A stretch of DNA of 64,000 nucleotides from Apostichopus japonicus. Its lineage: Eukaryota > Echinodermata > Holothuroidea > Aspidochirotida > Stichopodidae. Below, piece by piece: positions 1-11,500 of this stretch (positions are counted from its first letter, which is position 1; the number at the start of each line of letters is the position of its first letter). The stretch is taken from the NCBI RefSeq assembly GCF_037975245.1, contig NC_092563.1, forward strand, positions 2,197,001-2,261,000, in the 5' to 3' direction. Made by a program: the position numbers and the translations under genes. The notes under the pieces were generated by a model that was given only the letters and a program-made list of their open reading frames with translations, was not told where the DNA came from and ran no database searches.

Positions 1-1586
1 AAAGAGGATCTTCCTTCACAACACAAACAGCATGAAACTTTCTCCAGAACATTGCACTTATATTTTTGAATATATATTTTATAGTTTCGTAAGAAAACTG
101 CACGTGAATAAAATTTCTTAGTTTGTGGCCAACATCTGAAAAGAAAAGATACATTTTCAATTCAAGGGAATTGTGGTACTGCACAAGACTATATTGTCAT
201 GACTAAACTACATGGTGAGAATTCTAATTTTAAAAGGAACACAAACCCAACCACCATCTAAAAGCTTATGTGACAGACCTTTGTTATGAACAACTTCCTC
301 GAACATACCTACCCCTCCCCCCTCCCCCACCAAAAAGAAAAGAAAAAATGATCTGTTTGTTAGTAGCCTAATCCTAGTATGTCATGTATGGCTATGGATG
401 GATGGCTATTATGAATCTGTGACTCCTTTAGGATCTGAAACATTTTACTTTCTCAGTCTTTTTTTCTTTTCAAATGTTCAAGGTAGAAGGGGAAGTGGAA
501 CTGGTAAGACTTTGGGATCATCCCTCTGTGGAAATTTGGACTGACTAATTTGATATCAAAATTCGTACTTGGAGGCTGCGGGAACATTTTAGAATGTCGA
601 AAGTCACAAAGTTTATTTCGACTCGTTCCTAGAAAGTACAAGTTTATATCGCAATTCAGTTTTTTTCCCCAACAGTTTGACAACTCCATCTTCAAATTTC
701 ATTTTTCATCCCCAAAATTTCCACTATTATCAAACGGTCGCAGATAGTGTCGAAATGACGACCCTGTACACAATTAGTCAGAGTTTACCCTGATCAAAAA
801 CAAAAACATCGACGCATGCTGGATTACTAAGTGTAAACTTCATATGTATACAACTCAAGTACCCTGGAAAGGCAAATGGTAGTGCGAAGATCTTGAGGCA
901 CATATTCAACTGAATATATTATCTGCGGTTATTGGGTTTTGAGAACCATTTAATCAGCCAAGTAAGGCCCGTTTAGTAGGGTTTAATCCAACTTGTAAGG
1001 TCACAGTTCGTCATTATAGCTAACCTAATAAGTAACTGTCCAGACCTTGAGGTGTACTGTATTCAGAAGTCAGAGGCCCACTTTTGCGAAAATGAAGCAC
1101 AAGCCAATGTAGGCCTAGCCAAGTCTGTAGGATCCAAGAAAGTATTGAACAGGAATACATCGTAGCATAGCCCTTTCAACATTTAAGGTCGGAGCTATTT
1201 ACCCGATCATCTGTTCAATAAGAATGGGTCTCTTTCTTAAATTTATAGGATGGTCTTGCATGCAGTTAATGTGTCTGCACATTTCAAAATACAGTGTCGC
1301 CAAAACTATGCTAGTAGTAATGGGAAAGAAATGGTCGCATTTGCTTGTCAACAATCCTTTTGATTACCACCATGATAATATTTTCCTATCATTTTGTATG
1401 TAATTATTTGATTGAATCCTCAATTCTCATGTCTGGGAGTAATGTGGAGACTCCAAGAATCCAGAAAGAGTACTTTCGATAAATCTTAATTTTCTTTGAT
1501 ATATCATATTTTATGATTTTGTACCAATGCTGATAGCCTTTAACTGCTGAAAAACCAAAGTATTCATTGACTCTTCCTAAACAGAA
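1..1586. other. upstream region of TIMM21, no gene seen
   Basis: No open frame with splice signals or recognisable protein similarity is visible on either strand. The sequence is AT-rich with short homopolymer runs. A pyrimidine-rich stretch ending in 'cctaaacag' directly before the TIMM21 start codon looks like a 3' splice site, so a non-coding first exon and the promoter probably lie somewhere here. I cannot place them. Confidence 0.5.
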
Positions 1587-4500
1587 ATGGCCGTCCTACA
1601 ACCTTTGTCATCTACGGCTAAGTTTAGACTGGTGTACAGAATGCTTCCAATGACATCATCATTGCTGAAATTTGACTCAGGGTCGTCTCTAAGGTTGCTT
1701 TTCTTCCTGAGCCATCATAGCTTACACACCCATCTAAATAGTGGCTTCAAGAATGGACAAAGGTCAAACTGCTGCTTTTCAAAGTTAGAAAGGAAATGTG
1801 CAATAGAAAGAACCTCAGTTGAAGCGCTTTGGAGCTGCTGCACTCGTTCCCTAGCAACAAAACCCAAGGCATCTATTCAGGAAGTAAAGAGCACAAAAGA
1901 AGGAGAAATTACAGTTGCCAAGAAAGGTTGGTATTACTACGCTGCTTGCACTAACTATTATCACTATATTACATAATTTTGATAAATCGAATCAATCAAT
2001 GTTGATGTGTTTCTTGTGTTTGTCAAAGCAGGAAGCATCAGGCCACTTTCACATTAATACAAAGTTCTGTAAAAACTGTAAAACACTAATTAATGAAACC
2101 TGAAGAACCATTCTTTTTGACTAAATGTAAAATAACATTTCCTCCTCTTTGCAATCTCATGTTGTTCTTTGTGTATCGTAGCATGCGAAGTTGGTTCCCA
2201 GCCCGACAATTATGTCCCCTTATTTGCGCTTTCTTTATTTTCTTTTACGTTATTTTGCTATGCAATATTTTGAGACATTTATTCCAAATTTGAAAATCCC
2301 AAAATGTGAATACTGTTTCCTTTTTTTTTGCCAGATTTGCAATTGATCAGAAATGTGATCAGATTGATCAGATAGATTGATCATAAGATTGATCAGATCA
2401 GATTGTGATCAGATTTGCAATTGATCAGTAGGGTGTACCTCCCCCCCCCCCCCCCCGACTCTCCCTCCTCCCCTGCCCTTTCATCAGACCAGCATGTAGA
2501 GCTCTATGACTATATATACTGGTCATGTACTTATTAGATTCCAACATTTGACATTTTACCTGATGTGTAGGTACAATTTCATCTCTCAAATTGTATGTCT
2601 GTTACCATTCATGTTATGTACACATACTAAAAGCTAAGAAAGTTAAAACTAAATAATCATTATGAAATTTACTCTCAAAATCTTCCTTTGACATGTTCTG
2701 TACTTCTTCATGGCACAATTTTTTTTTTTTTTTTCATTTTCGAATGTGCTGTGAAATCATTCAAGGAGTTGTGTCTTGTTAGTAACATTTGGGAATCAAA
2801 ATTAGAACTAATATATAGCACTAGCTAATTACTTCATCTTTTCATCTTGATACTGTACATTTGCAGCTAGCTTCATCCTTTTTGTGATGCTGTACGTATT
2901 CAGCTAGCTTCATCCTTTTTGTGATGCTGTACGTATTCAGCTAGCTTCAACCTTTTTGTAATGATGTATGTATGCAGCTAGCTTCAACCCTTTTGTTGTG
3001 AATATACACATAGACCTATTTTTGGCATTTGTCTTTCTTCCTGAATTGTTGTAGTTTTGTTCACTGTTTGGCAAGGGTGTTACCATGCTAGTTTTATCCT
3101 TTAATATGACATCTTTCCCCCCAATAAGTTTGTTAACTTTTAACAAAGTTTGTTAGTAAATTTCTTACGTCATCACATTATCTTATCTTTCCTTCAAGTT
3201 GCTCAAGCAGGGAAGGACGTCACATATCTTGGAGTTATCATCGTTGGACTTGGAATCACTGGTAAAATCACAGGATCATTAGAAAATTTGACTTCACACA
3301 TCAGAAATGTTCATTTTTCATTTTCCTTTCTTCTCTGAATTTCTTTATTCTGTGATGAGAAATTAATTTACTCTGTGATCAAAAATTTATTGACATCTCA
3401 AATCAATGCTATGCAAAATGGCCAGATTACCAGAAGAAAAGGCAACGATTTTGGTCATACAAAATTATAATTTAATGCTTACACAATATATTTGAAAACT
3501 GTCTTCAAATAGTAATCGCGTATTTTTTTAATAATGTGTGAATAAAAATATAATATTGTGACAACAGTTTTGAATATTTCATCTCGATGGCTCTCTTTGC
3601 TTTGTTTCCAGCCTTAATGTTCTTCACTGTTGGTAAAGAACTATTTTCATCGAAGAGTCCAAATGTAGTCTATACCAGAGCATTGAAACTGTGCAAAAAG
3701 AACGACGAGGTAATCAATTTAGTTTCTTTCTTGTAATAGACGGCATAATCTCGAAAAACATTTAAAAAAATTCAAGAAAATATTGCAAAATTTCTCTCTG
3801 TTTCTGTTGCAAGTCAGTGTAATTTTTCTTATGTGAGTTATTTTATTGCTACTGTTAAAACTTTACAGCTTTCGATAATTCCTAGTCACTTTCTTTTAAT
3901 ACTTTTACTCACATACATAGAGAGTAGAGAATTTAAATAATCCCCATAAATTGTAATATAAATGGTTATAATTTCCAAAATCCATCCTAGTTTTCAAGTT
4001 CTCTTCTGACTTTGGAGAACCCAGAAGAACGTTTTTCTTGTTTCGTTAAATATTTCTGCGATGTGTCATGAAGCAATCTCTGCCCAGTTGTTATCTTGGT
4101 CTATTTCATTGAGAACTCAGAAGAACTTTTTTCCTGAATTGAGAGGAATGTGGTATCAAGTCTCGTTAAATGTTTCTGCGATGTTTCTTGAAACAAACCT
4201 TTCCCAGTTTTTATCTGGGTCTATTTCATTAGTGGAGAACTCTTATTTGTATTTTTTGTAACATTTCAAAATAACTTAACGAATAGAGAGACATTTTATT
4301 GTTACCCTGTAAGTGTCTTACTTTCACAGTGATGGCAGCAGAATACGGTAGACTAACAGCTGTTGGGATAATTAAGAAAAGAAAGAGTTTGAAAGGAAAT
4401 GACGATGAAAACTTGCAGATGGTTTGACATTCAATACATTATAACACATAATTATTAAAGTTGTCATTAAAACTACAGTGAGTACATCAACCCGGATAAA

Positions 4501-6136
4501 TCTATTCCAGAGGTTATCATATCCATTAAGCTTGTATTAGCCCCTAACTTTGACAGAGGATGAGATATTTCCATTTTGAATTTTTGTCCAGTGTTCGACT
4601 TCTTTTTATTTTATTTTGCGGTGTTTGTCTTCTGTTTAGGTCACTGCTGTGTTTGGACTGCCTTTGAAAGGTTACGGTGAAATGACTAGAAGGAAGAGGA
4701 GAAGACATGTCAGGTAAGCATGTGAGGTCTAAGGATTGATTAATAATTTAATAGAGGTGTAAATTAACAGAGCATTTACTTCATGGAAAGTAAAGAAATG
4801 GATAGGAGAGGAGAGTGGGGGGGGGGGGGGTAGCAAAGGATAGGTTGCTATGCAACTCACGGTCATGTTATAAGCCATTTGATAAATGTAACCACAAAAG
4901 AAAGTGAAAAGAAAATAGGGATGTAAAGGTAAATAGAAAATATGTTGGTCACCAGACTTTTTTCCTTTGCTAATGGTACTCTTACCCTGGGATATGTGCG
5001 ACTATTTAAATTCATGGTCTTCATTTTCTTGAAATAATAAGAATGATGAATACCTCTAGTTTTAGATTGATAATTTTAGAAGGTTATATTAATGTAAAAC
5101 ATCCTACCACTTTGGTTAGTAAGGGTCTTCAAAATTGCCTCCAAATTTTCACAATGCTGGAAATTGTGAAAATATTCCAACTTTACATCATACTTCACTG
5201 TATTGATCTTCCAAACTATTGGCATACGTTGAGAAGTTTACAGCCAGAAAAATTGTGACAACTAGGTTGGCCATACTGTCGACCTTTAACCTTTTGACTT
5301 CTGTAGGTCTGGATATGTTTGTTCAATGAGTTCAATTTCTCAAACAAGTTTGATATGTTGACTCATTCGATTAAAAAAAGTACCCTACGACTCTCGTGCG
5401 AACAGGTCTCTCTCACTGAAAGTTGAAAGTTCTCTTTGTCTGTGAACTTGTGAATTGTCTCGACATGATGTATGTACCCCAAGATCTACATTGTAATCTT
5501 AATTTCTAATTAAAAGAGCCTCCATTTTGCTCTTTCAGTCATTACGTGTACGAGAAAGATGGCGTAGTGCACATGCGGGTGAAATTCTACATCGAAGGCC
5601 CGGACAAGAAAGGCACAGTTAACTGTGAAGTTAGAGAGGTAGAACCAATTCGCTTGCTTACAAGTTTCAACATTTTTTGAAAATAAGCCCTATCAATTTG
5701 ACTAGACGACTTTTTGTTCTTTGCATGGTCTATTGTCTTTTCCACAATGCTAGAAGACTTGCGGGGCTTACGACAACACAGTTTATGAACTTGTTATATT
5801 ATTTTTTATCAGAGCTCGCTGTACTGTTGCATTAGGTAAAAATGTCGCAACGCAGGTTAAATTGGAGTGGTGTTTTTTTTTAAATTTATCGTTTCTGTTT
5901 ATCAGTGTGGGTGGACGTGTCTAGGACATATGCTGTGATTATAGGCTCAGAAAGTTGCAATGCGAATATGTAGCAATTGTTGTGTAACTATGTCATTTGT
6001 AATAGCTTTGTCGTTAAGCTTTAACAAGTTTTTACCTTTTTTTCAGAATGAATACGGCCAATTTGAATACCGGTACCTCTTTGTGGAAGTAGACGGTTAC
6101 CCTCCCCAAACAATTGTCTTGGAAGACAATAGATAA
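1587..6136 (+). CDS. TIMM21: mitochondrial import inner membrane translocase subunit Tim21
   Basis: Six coding exons: 1587-1926, 3199-3261, 3612-3709, 4640-4713, 5539-5638, 6047-6136. They join in frame to 254 codons plus TAA, close to the usual length of about 250 aa. Tim21 is an inner-membrane TIM23-complex subunit that contacts the TOM complex from the intermembrane space and shuttles respiratory-chain precursors to assembly intermediates. Residues 1-110 form a basic, Ser/Leu-rich presequence region poor in acidic residues. A hydrophobic span at about 121-142 (VTYLGVIIVGLGITG then ALMFF) is the single membrane segment. The C-terminal domain follows, with the family hallmarks GYGEMTRR, VKFYIEG and a final IVLEDNR. 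The start is the first ATG of exon 1 in a good context (gaaATGG). All exon phases match (1,1,0,2,0). The N-terminal presequence is poorly conserved and is the least certain part. Confidence 0.96.
2334..2456. repeat. GATCAGATT simple tandem repeat plus C16 tract
   Basis: In TIMM21 intron 1 the motif 'gatcagatt' and its variant 'attgatcag' recur from about 2334 to 2428. A 16-base cytosine run follows at 2441-2456. Confidence 0.85.
2864..2999. repeat. 37-bp minisatellite, about 3.5 copies
   Basis: The unit begins 'cagctagcttcatccttttt' and restarts at 2864, 2901, 2938 and 2975, exactly 37 bp apart. The first two full copies are almost identical and the later ones diverge. It lies in TIMM21 intron 1. 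Confidence 0.93.
4020..4245. repeat. diverged tandem duplication in TIMM21 intron 3
   Basis: Two copies of a segment of roughly 115-130 bp are recognisable. Shared blocks are 'cagaagaac', 'tcgttaaat', 'tttctgcgatgt', 'cccagtt' and 'tctatttcatt', in the same order and orientation. Confidence 0.7.
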
Positions 6137-6584
6137 CAAGAGACTGGATGGACTTATCTCCTCTTTCATTCTAAGACTTTCGGAATTTTAAGATATGGTC
6201 TATAAACAGTGATACATTTAGACAAATTTCATGAAGTGAGAGATATGAACCTTTTGATTGTAAAAAGAAATTTTGTACGAGTGGGTAGGTCCGTACAAAT
6301 GGTATCGGGCCTATTGGCAGATGGTTGATTCTCAAGTTCAACCTGATAACCATGGTAACAGTGGTTAAGTGAATCGGAATTTGTTGTAACAGTATAAACG
6401 TCTATCACGATGAATATTATGGAAAATTGGAACATTAATTTTCAAAGCTTATAAGGAAACGCCAATTGTCGTCTTTTTATCAGTTTGAGAAATTTGCAAT
6501 AATGTGGCAGCAGTATTAAAAAGTTCACTTTATAATGCATGAATGTTTTATAAAACTGTCAAGAGAGATGAAAATTGTTTGTGA

Positions 6585-6590
6585 AATAAA
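6585..6590 (+). terminator. candidate polyadenylation signal of TIMM21
   Basis: AATAAA lies about 450 bp after the TIMM21 stop codon and is the first canonical hexamer downstream. Cleavage is expected shortly after it. Confidence 0.7.
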
Positions 6591-6599
6591 ATTTCACAG

Positions 6600-7709
6600 A
6601 ACCAAAAAATCACTTCAAAATACCTCTTATGTCAATTCGTTTTTTATTCATTCAACTTTCTTTACATTTTAAAAATCTTTCATTCTTACTTTCTGAGCAG
6701 ATTTATGATGAAAACTCACAAAATTATTGCTCATGCAAAGTACATTTTTTTAAACTACAGAAGCAGCAATGTGAGTTAAATTTGCTAACGTAGTTTGAAA
6801 AAAAAAGTTGTTTTTTATTTTTCCACGACGAAACGAGCTGCTTCTTGGGGAAATGCCGATATCATTAACAAATTTTGAATAACACAAGCAAACGAGCAGG
6901 GCTTTAAAATGATATCCAACTATCAGAAATTATTTTCATTCATTCCAGATGACATGCAGAAATGCCACTAACGATAATTATGATATTAACCAATATACAG
7001 TTCATCATGCTAAAAGTAATTATGTATCTCACATCATAGCCATTGCTCCTGTAATATCTGACACATGGACAACTCAGTCAGCTACATGTATAATGCTGTT
7101 AAGTTTTGTGCACAGAACATTTAAACATACTAGCTAATGCTCCTTTAATTCTGGCATATGGCCCAGTTAGTCTCATAAATGATACATTTATAAAACTAAT
7201 GCATCAATAACTCGTCAAGCCACATATATCATGCTCTTCATATGGTGCACACACGTACCATACATTAAAGCTGACACGATGGCCTGATCAATCTTATAAA
7301 TTATCTGAAAATCACAGTTCACCTAGTAGCCGCTGGGTCTAATAATCTGAGACTGACACATGGGCCCAGCCTGTCTTTACACAACAACCTCTGCACAGAC
7401 GCACGAATAACTTGATATGCAAATGAATGAAACAGTGGAGATGACACTTAATCTTCTGATAAAGCAGAGTGTCATGCCACACCGCACCAGGGTTTGGATG
7501 TCCAAACGACTAAATCTATGAATTCAACATCTCACTTTACACGTCCACTACGCATAGGTCCACTACGCATAGGTCCAGCACGCATAGATATTCCTGTCAC
7601 GGTGTCAAATTTAACGTTGGCAGCAACTTGTTTCCACAACATGTGCCGCTCTTGTAAAAACCGTAAAAAAAATTACTGCTACTGAGTTAATAGCCAGTTT
7701 AGATATCAC
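6600..7709. other. intergenic region between TIMM21 and KATNB1, degenerate repeats
   Basis: No gene is seen here. Between 7050 and 7380 a loose motif ('ctgacacatgg...cag.c.gtct.ataaa') recurs at irregular spacing near 7057, 7151, 7270 and 7352, suggesting an old degenerate tandem repeat. A short array with a 15-bp unit (gtccactacgcatag) has three copies at 7543-7587. Confidence 0.55.
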
Positions 7710-7842
7710 CTGTTAAGTACTTCTTGCCATCAGGTTCAAAATTTGGAGGAAAAACAAGGTTCAACAGACCCCACATATGTACTACAGTTATTTGAGATTT
7801 ATACTCAGGTTGACCCTTTAGCATCCAACGATAGTAATAAAT
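7710..7842 (-). other. unassigned exon-like coding segment
   Basis: On the minus strand a 'gtgtcacag' acceptor is followed by 133 bp of open frame and then a CAG/GTGATAT donor. The translation starts IYYYRWMLKGQPEYK and includes VVHMWGLLNLVFPPNFEP and GKKYLTG. It is rich in aromatic residues, Pro and Gly and has no low-complexity character, so it reads like real or recently lost protein. I do not recognise the family. It lies about 700 bp beyond the KATNB1 stop on the same strand, just past KATNB1's likely poly(A) signal. No partner exon is apparent within the window. It may be a pseudogene fragment, a transposon relic or chance. Confidence 0.3.
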
Positions 7843-7899
7843 CTGTGACACGTAAATAAAGCGAAAAATATCACCAGATATCACGCTCTTCGTCTCCCG

Positions 7900-7905
7900 T
7901 TTATT
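7900..7905 (-). terminator. candidate polyadenylation signal of KATNB1
   Basis: TTTATT on the plus strand reads AATAAA on the minus strand. It is the first canonical hexamer downstream of the KATNB1 stop and implies a 3' UTR of roughly 0.6 kb. Confidence 0.55.
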
Positions 7906-8527
7906 TCAATATCCAGCTTAAATTGAGAGCATTAAAACCGTACTAATGCTGATAACTGAGAACACATAACTAAACATTGTCCAATTTATACTTTGGCCTC
8001 ATACACTAGTTGTACGATTCAAAGATCAGAAAAAAAAGGAAGAAAAACACCCCAGCAAACTCATTAAGATCTATTAAAGATTTTTGCATTTCGGCTTGCT
8101 ACTGTATAAATAGTGGATTTACAGATTTAAAAAAAAAAAAGTCCACTTCTTCCAGACAGAATCAGTCACAGCGGACCACAGCAAACAAGAAACATACGAC
8201 AGGTCTGGAAGTGGATGAAAGAGCAGCACCTTAGCAACAGAGAAGGAGAAGAAACCTCAAAAGCATAATAAACAGGAGATCAATGTAACTTAATCCTAGC
8301 ATATCTTGGTAGCTATACTACTCTTCTTGTCACAAAGCTGCTCTTAATTGCTGCTCCAAAGCTGCTCTCAGTGACTGTTCCATCATGTTCTCTCTCTCTA
8401 GCTGCTCTCCAACTCTCTCACCACCAATTGGTGGGAAATATAAATAACAGCAACATGTGTATTTAGAATTGTTTAGTTGCTACTGTATAAGGCATCAAGG
8501 GTTGTCCAATTAGGGTTAAAAGGCCAC

Positions 8528-11500
8528 CTACTCCAATTGGTTCAGTAACAGCTGAAGCTCCCTGAAAGTACTTCCCAGTTTACCCATTAAGTGTTGGCGC
8601 TCTTCCACAATACCTCTGGTTGCTATGAGGTAGCTGTAACACTTGCTGCATTTCTTGTACCTGGTTAAAAGGGAAAAAACATTGAACCAAGAAAAAGACG
8701 TTGTTTACAAAGGTAGACAAATTCAAATTCAGTTTGGTTTGCAATTACTTTAAGCATGATTAAGTAGTAATGCTAAATGGTTGGAATTCTCCTTTAAAAA
8801 TAGTGAATTTATTTGGTGACATACTAGTTCCATGTTCTGGAATAATTTGTGACTGCTAATCTATATATCTTTTAACTTTTCAATAACCTAAATGAATTCA
8901 GTTAAATGATGATGTTGTGAAAGCAATTATTCCGCGGTTAACATTCCAACAGCTGCTAAAAATATCGAAGATGAGCGCTGAATACGGACCTTTCTTCTCG
9001 GGAAAAATCCACGCCCGTTGGCTGAATTTTAATACTGTTGTTGATGAGACTGGTGAAGCTTATCAATAGAAGCTTTAGTGACGAACAGGCACTCATTACA
9101 TAGCTGTAAATAAATGAAAGGGCAAACATCACTAAAAGCAACACAGTGCATAAAAGGAAGGGTGGAGGAGGTGATGGTAGGGTTACCGACGTATTTCCTT
9201 GGTTGAATAGTGGGACACCCGCATTAGTACTAACCTTCTCTAGCTGTATAGTCCAAAGGAAGTAACTAATTAAAAGTTCTTGAATCGTGAAATAGCTACA
9301 CTATCATAGTGTCAGTAGTTGTTGCAAACTAGGCGATCCACGTTTCTAAACTTTTGTCCATCAAGCTTGTAGAGCTAATAATGCGCCCCATTAATCGTAC
9401 TCGTGCGCTGAAAATGAGTGCATCATCTTCCCTAAAGGGTTCACAGTATAGTGATGTGTACTACATGTGTGCCTTCTATGCTAAAAACAGAGATTGTATC
9501 TTTGAATGTCACAAAAGACCTTAAGAAAAAAGGGACAATTTATTTTGTCAGCGGGAGAATAAATTATTGTTGCAATAAATCAGGACGTATGGTAACCCAA
9601 GGTAACCTATGTAGTAAAACCAACCAGTCAGGCAAACCATTTCTAGGAACCGACACTTTACCATGTGCCTCAAAGAACAATGAGATCATGCACTTAGTTT
9701 ACCTCCTATTTAAAACATCTCCCCAATGCTTATTTATCCATACTTAGGGTGTGAAGCCTCTTGGTACCTCTGCTCTCAAGTTTAAGCAACACCAGCTAAT
9801 TAATTTTCTGACCCATCTCACAATTAACAGAGTGCTCCCACTCCTTACCCCCCCCTCCTCCCCCACACCTGTTTTTGTCAAGGAAAAACATTAACAGAGG
9901 GGAAAAACATAACTATTTCAAATTCAAAACTAGTAAATATGTTTCAAACATAATCTGACATTTGAAGTCCAGCAGAGAGTACTTACTTTTCATATTTGCT
10001 TGTTAATAAATCTTTCAAAGTAGGCAGAAGAATGACACATAAACCTAAGGTCCATAATGTCCTGTTGAAGGGGGGATAAAAAAGGAGAAAAAAAATAAAA
10101 TTATAAACACTTCCAGGCAGGGTTGTAACAAGTCCTTTCATATGAAAGGTCGAAGGTCAATGCCACTCACTTGACTATGTTAAGTCACTGTAGTATCTCT
10201 ATATATCAAGGAAAATTTACAAACTCTAAGTTCTAGTCACTCGACTTTTGAAATGCAAGGGATATTCCAAATGGGTGAAGTTGATTCTTTAACAAAGGTG
10301 TTGGTAAATTGTCTGCATTTGTGAGTCCAGCATATATCCGCATAGCATTGTGTATTACAAAGATATGCATTCCCCCCCCCCCTCCCCCTCCAGCTTTTGA
10401 AATTTGGTGATATTATTGAAAATGCATTTTGCAGCAGCAGAGTGGAATGATGTAATCACGGCAATTCAGCTGAAAATGTTTTTGCTTCTCTTTATATTAT
10501 TTCTAACACACTTATTCACAAGCATATGGTGCCTTTTATACCGCCCCAGAGGGTTTAGGTACCTGCTCTGACTAACCTGTTGTTAGGTCTTTGAGAATCA
10601 TATCCTTGCCCTACCCTTTGTAGTATCATACATAATACACTTACTTAATGGAATGTTTTCTAATAACTGCACACAAACCAAAATAAAAAATAAAAAAAAA
10701 TTCATAATACTTAAGAACTCACTTTCTTAAATTCAAAATGTTTAATAGATCGACGACAACGGCTTGGTCTCTCATATTTATCGCAGATTCCACCGCAGTC
10801 TGTCACCAAAGAACAAAAATTTATTTAAAAAAAGAACGAAAAAGCCATAGAATGGAAATTGAAAGCCCTGACAAACACTTTAAAGTTTTGCTTACCTGTA
10901 GATGTGACTTAGTTTCTCTTGATTTCCTTGAGTTATAAAAAATGAGTCCCTCTGCAAACCCCCCCCCCCCCCCCTTCACAGTGCATTTTAGTTATTACAC
11001 TAAGCAAGTGTGATCCAGTTATTATGGCAAAATATAAAATATTATACCTTCACCCCCCCTGGCACCCCCCCCGCCTCCCCAACTCCACCAATTTTCCAAA
11101 GCAGCTCATGACAGTAACAAAAATTTATACGGCAGATAACGAGAATACAAGTAAATAAATATTTGAGAATTTTCAAGTTGAAAGAGGAAAAGACTGCAGA
11201 ATTCATCACCTTGATATCACCAGCCGTCCAAATTGCTCTTATCACATCCAGATTGCGATTCCGATGCATAAGTAAGGAACAGACGGACCCGTGACCTTTT
11301 CTGATGCCCTCTATTTTCTCTCGGCTTGTTTCCGCCCTACCTCTGACAGGGGCGACATCTGCTGCTTGCTGATTATGCTAAAGAGAATACAATTTAGAAT
11401 TTAACTTTTTTTCTTTTTATTTATATGTCTGTGTAAAACGTTTCTTACTAATATTTCATACGTTTCTTATTAATCTTCTAAGTTCCATTTACATGGCCTC

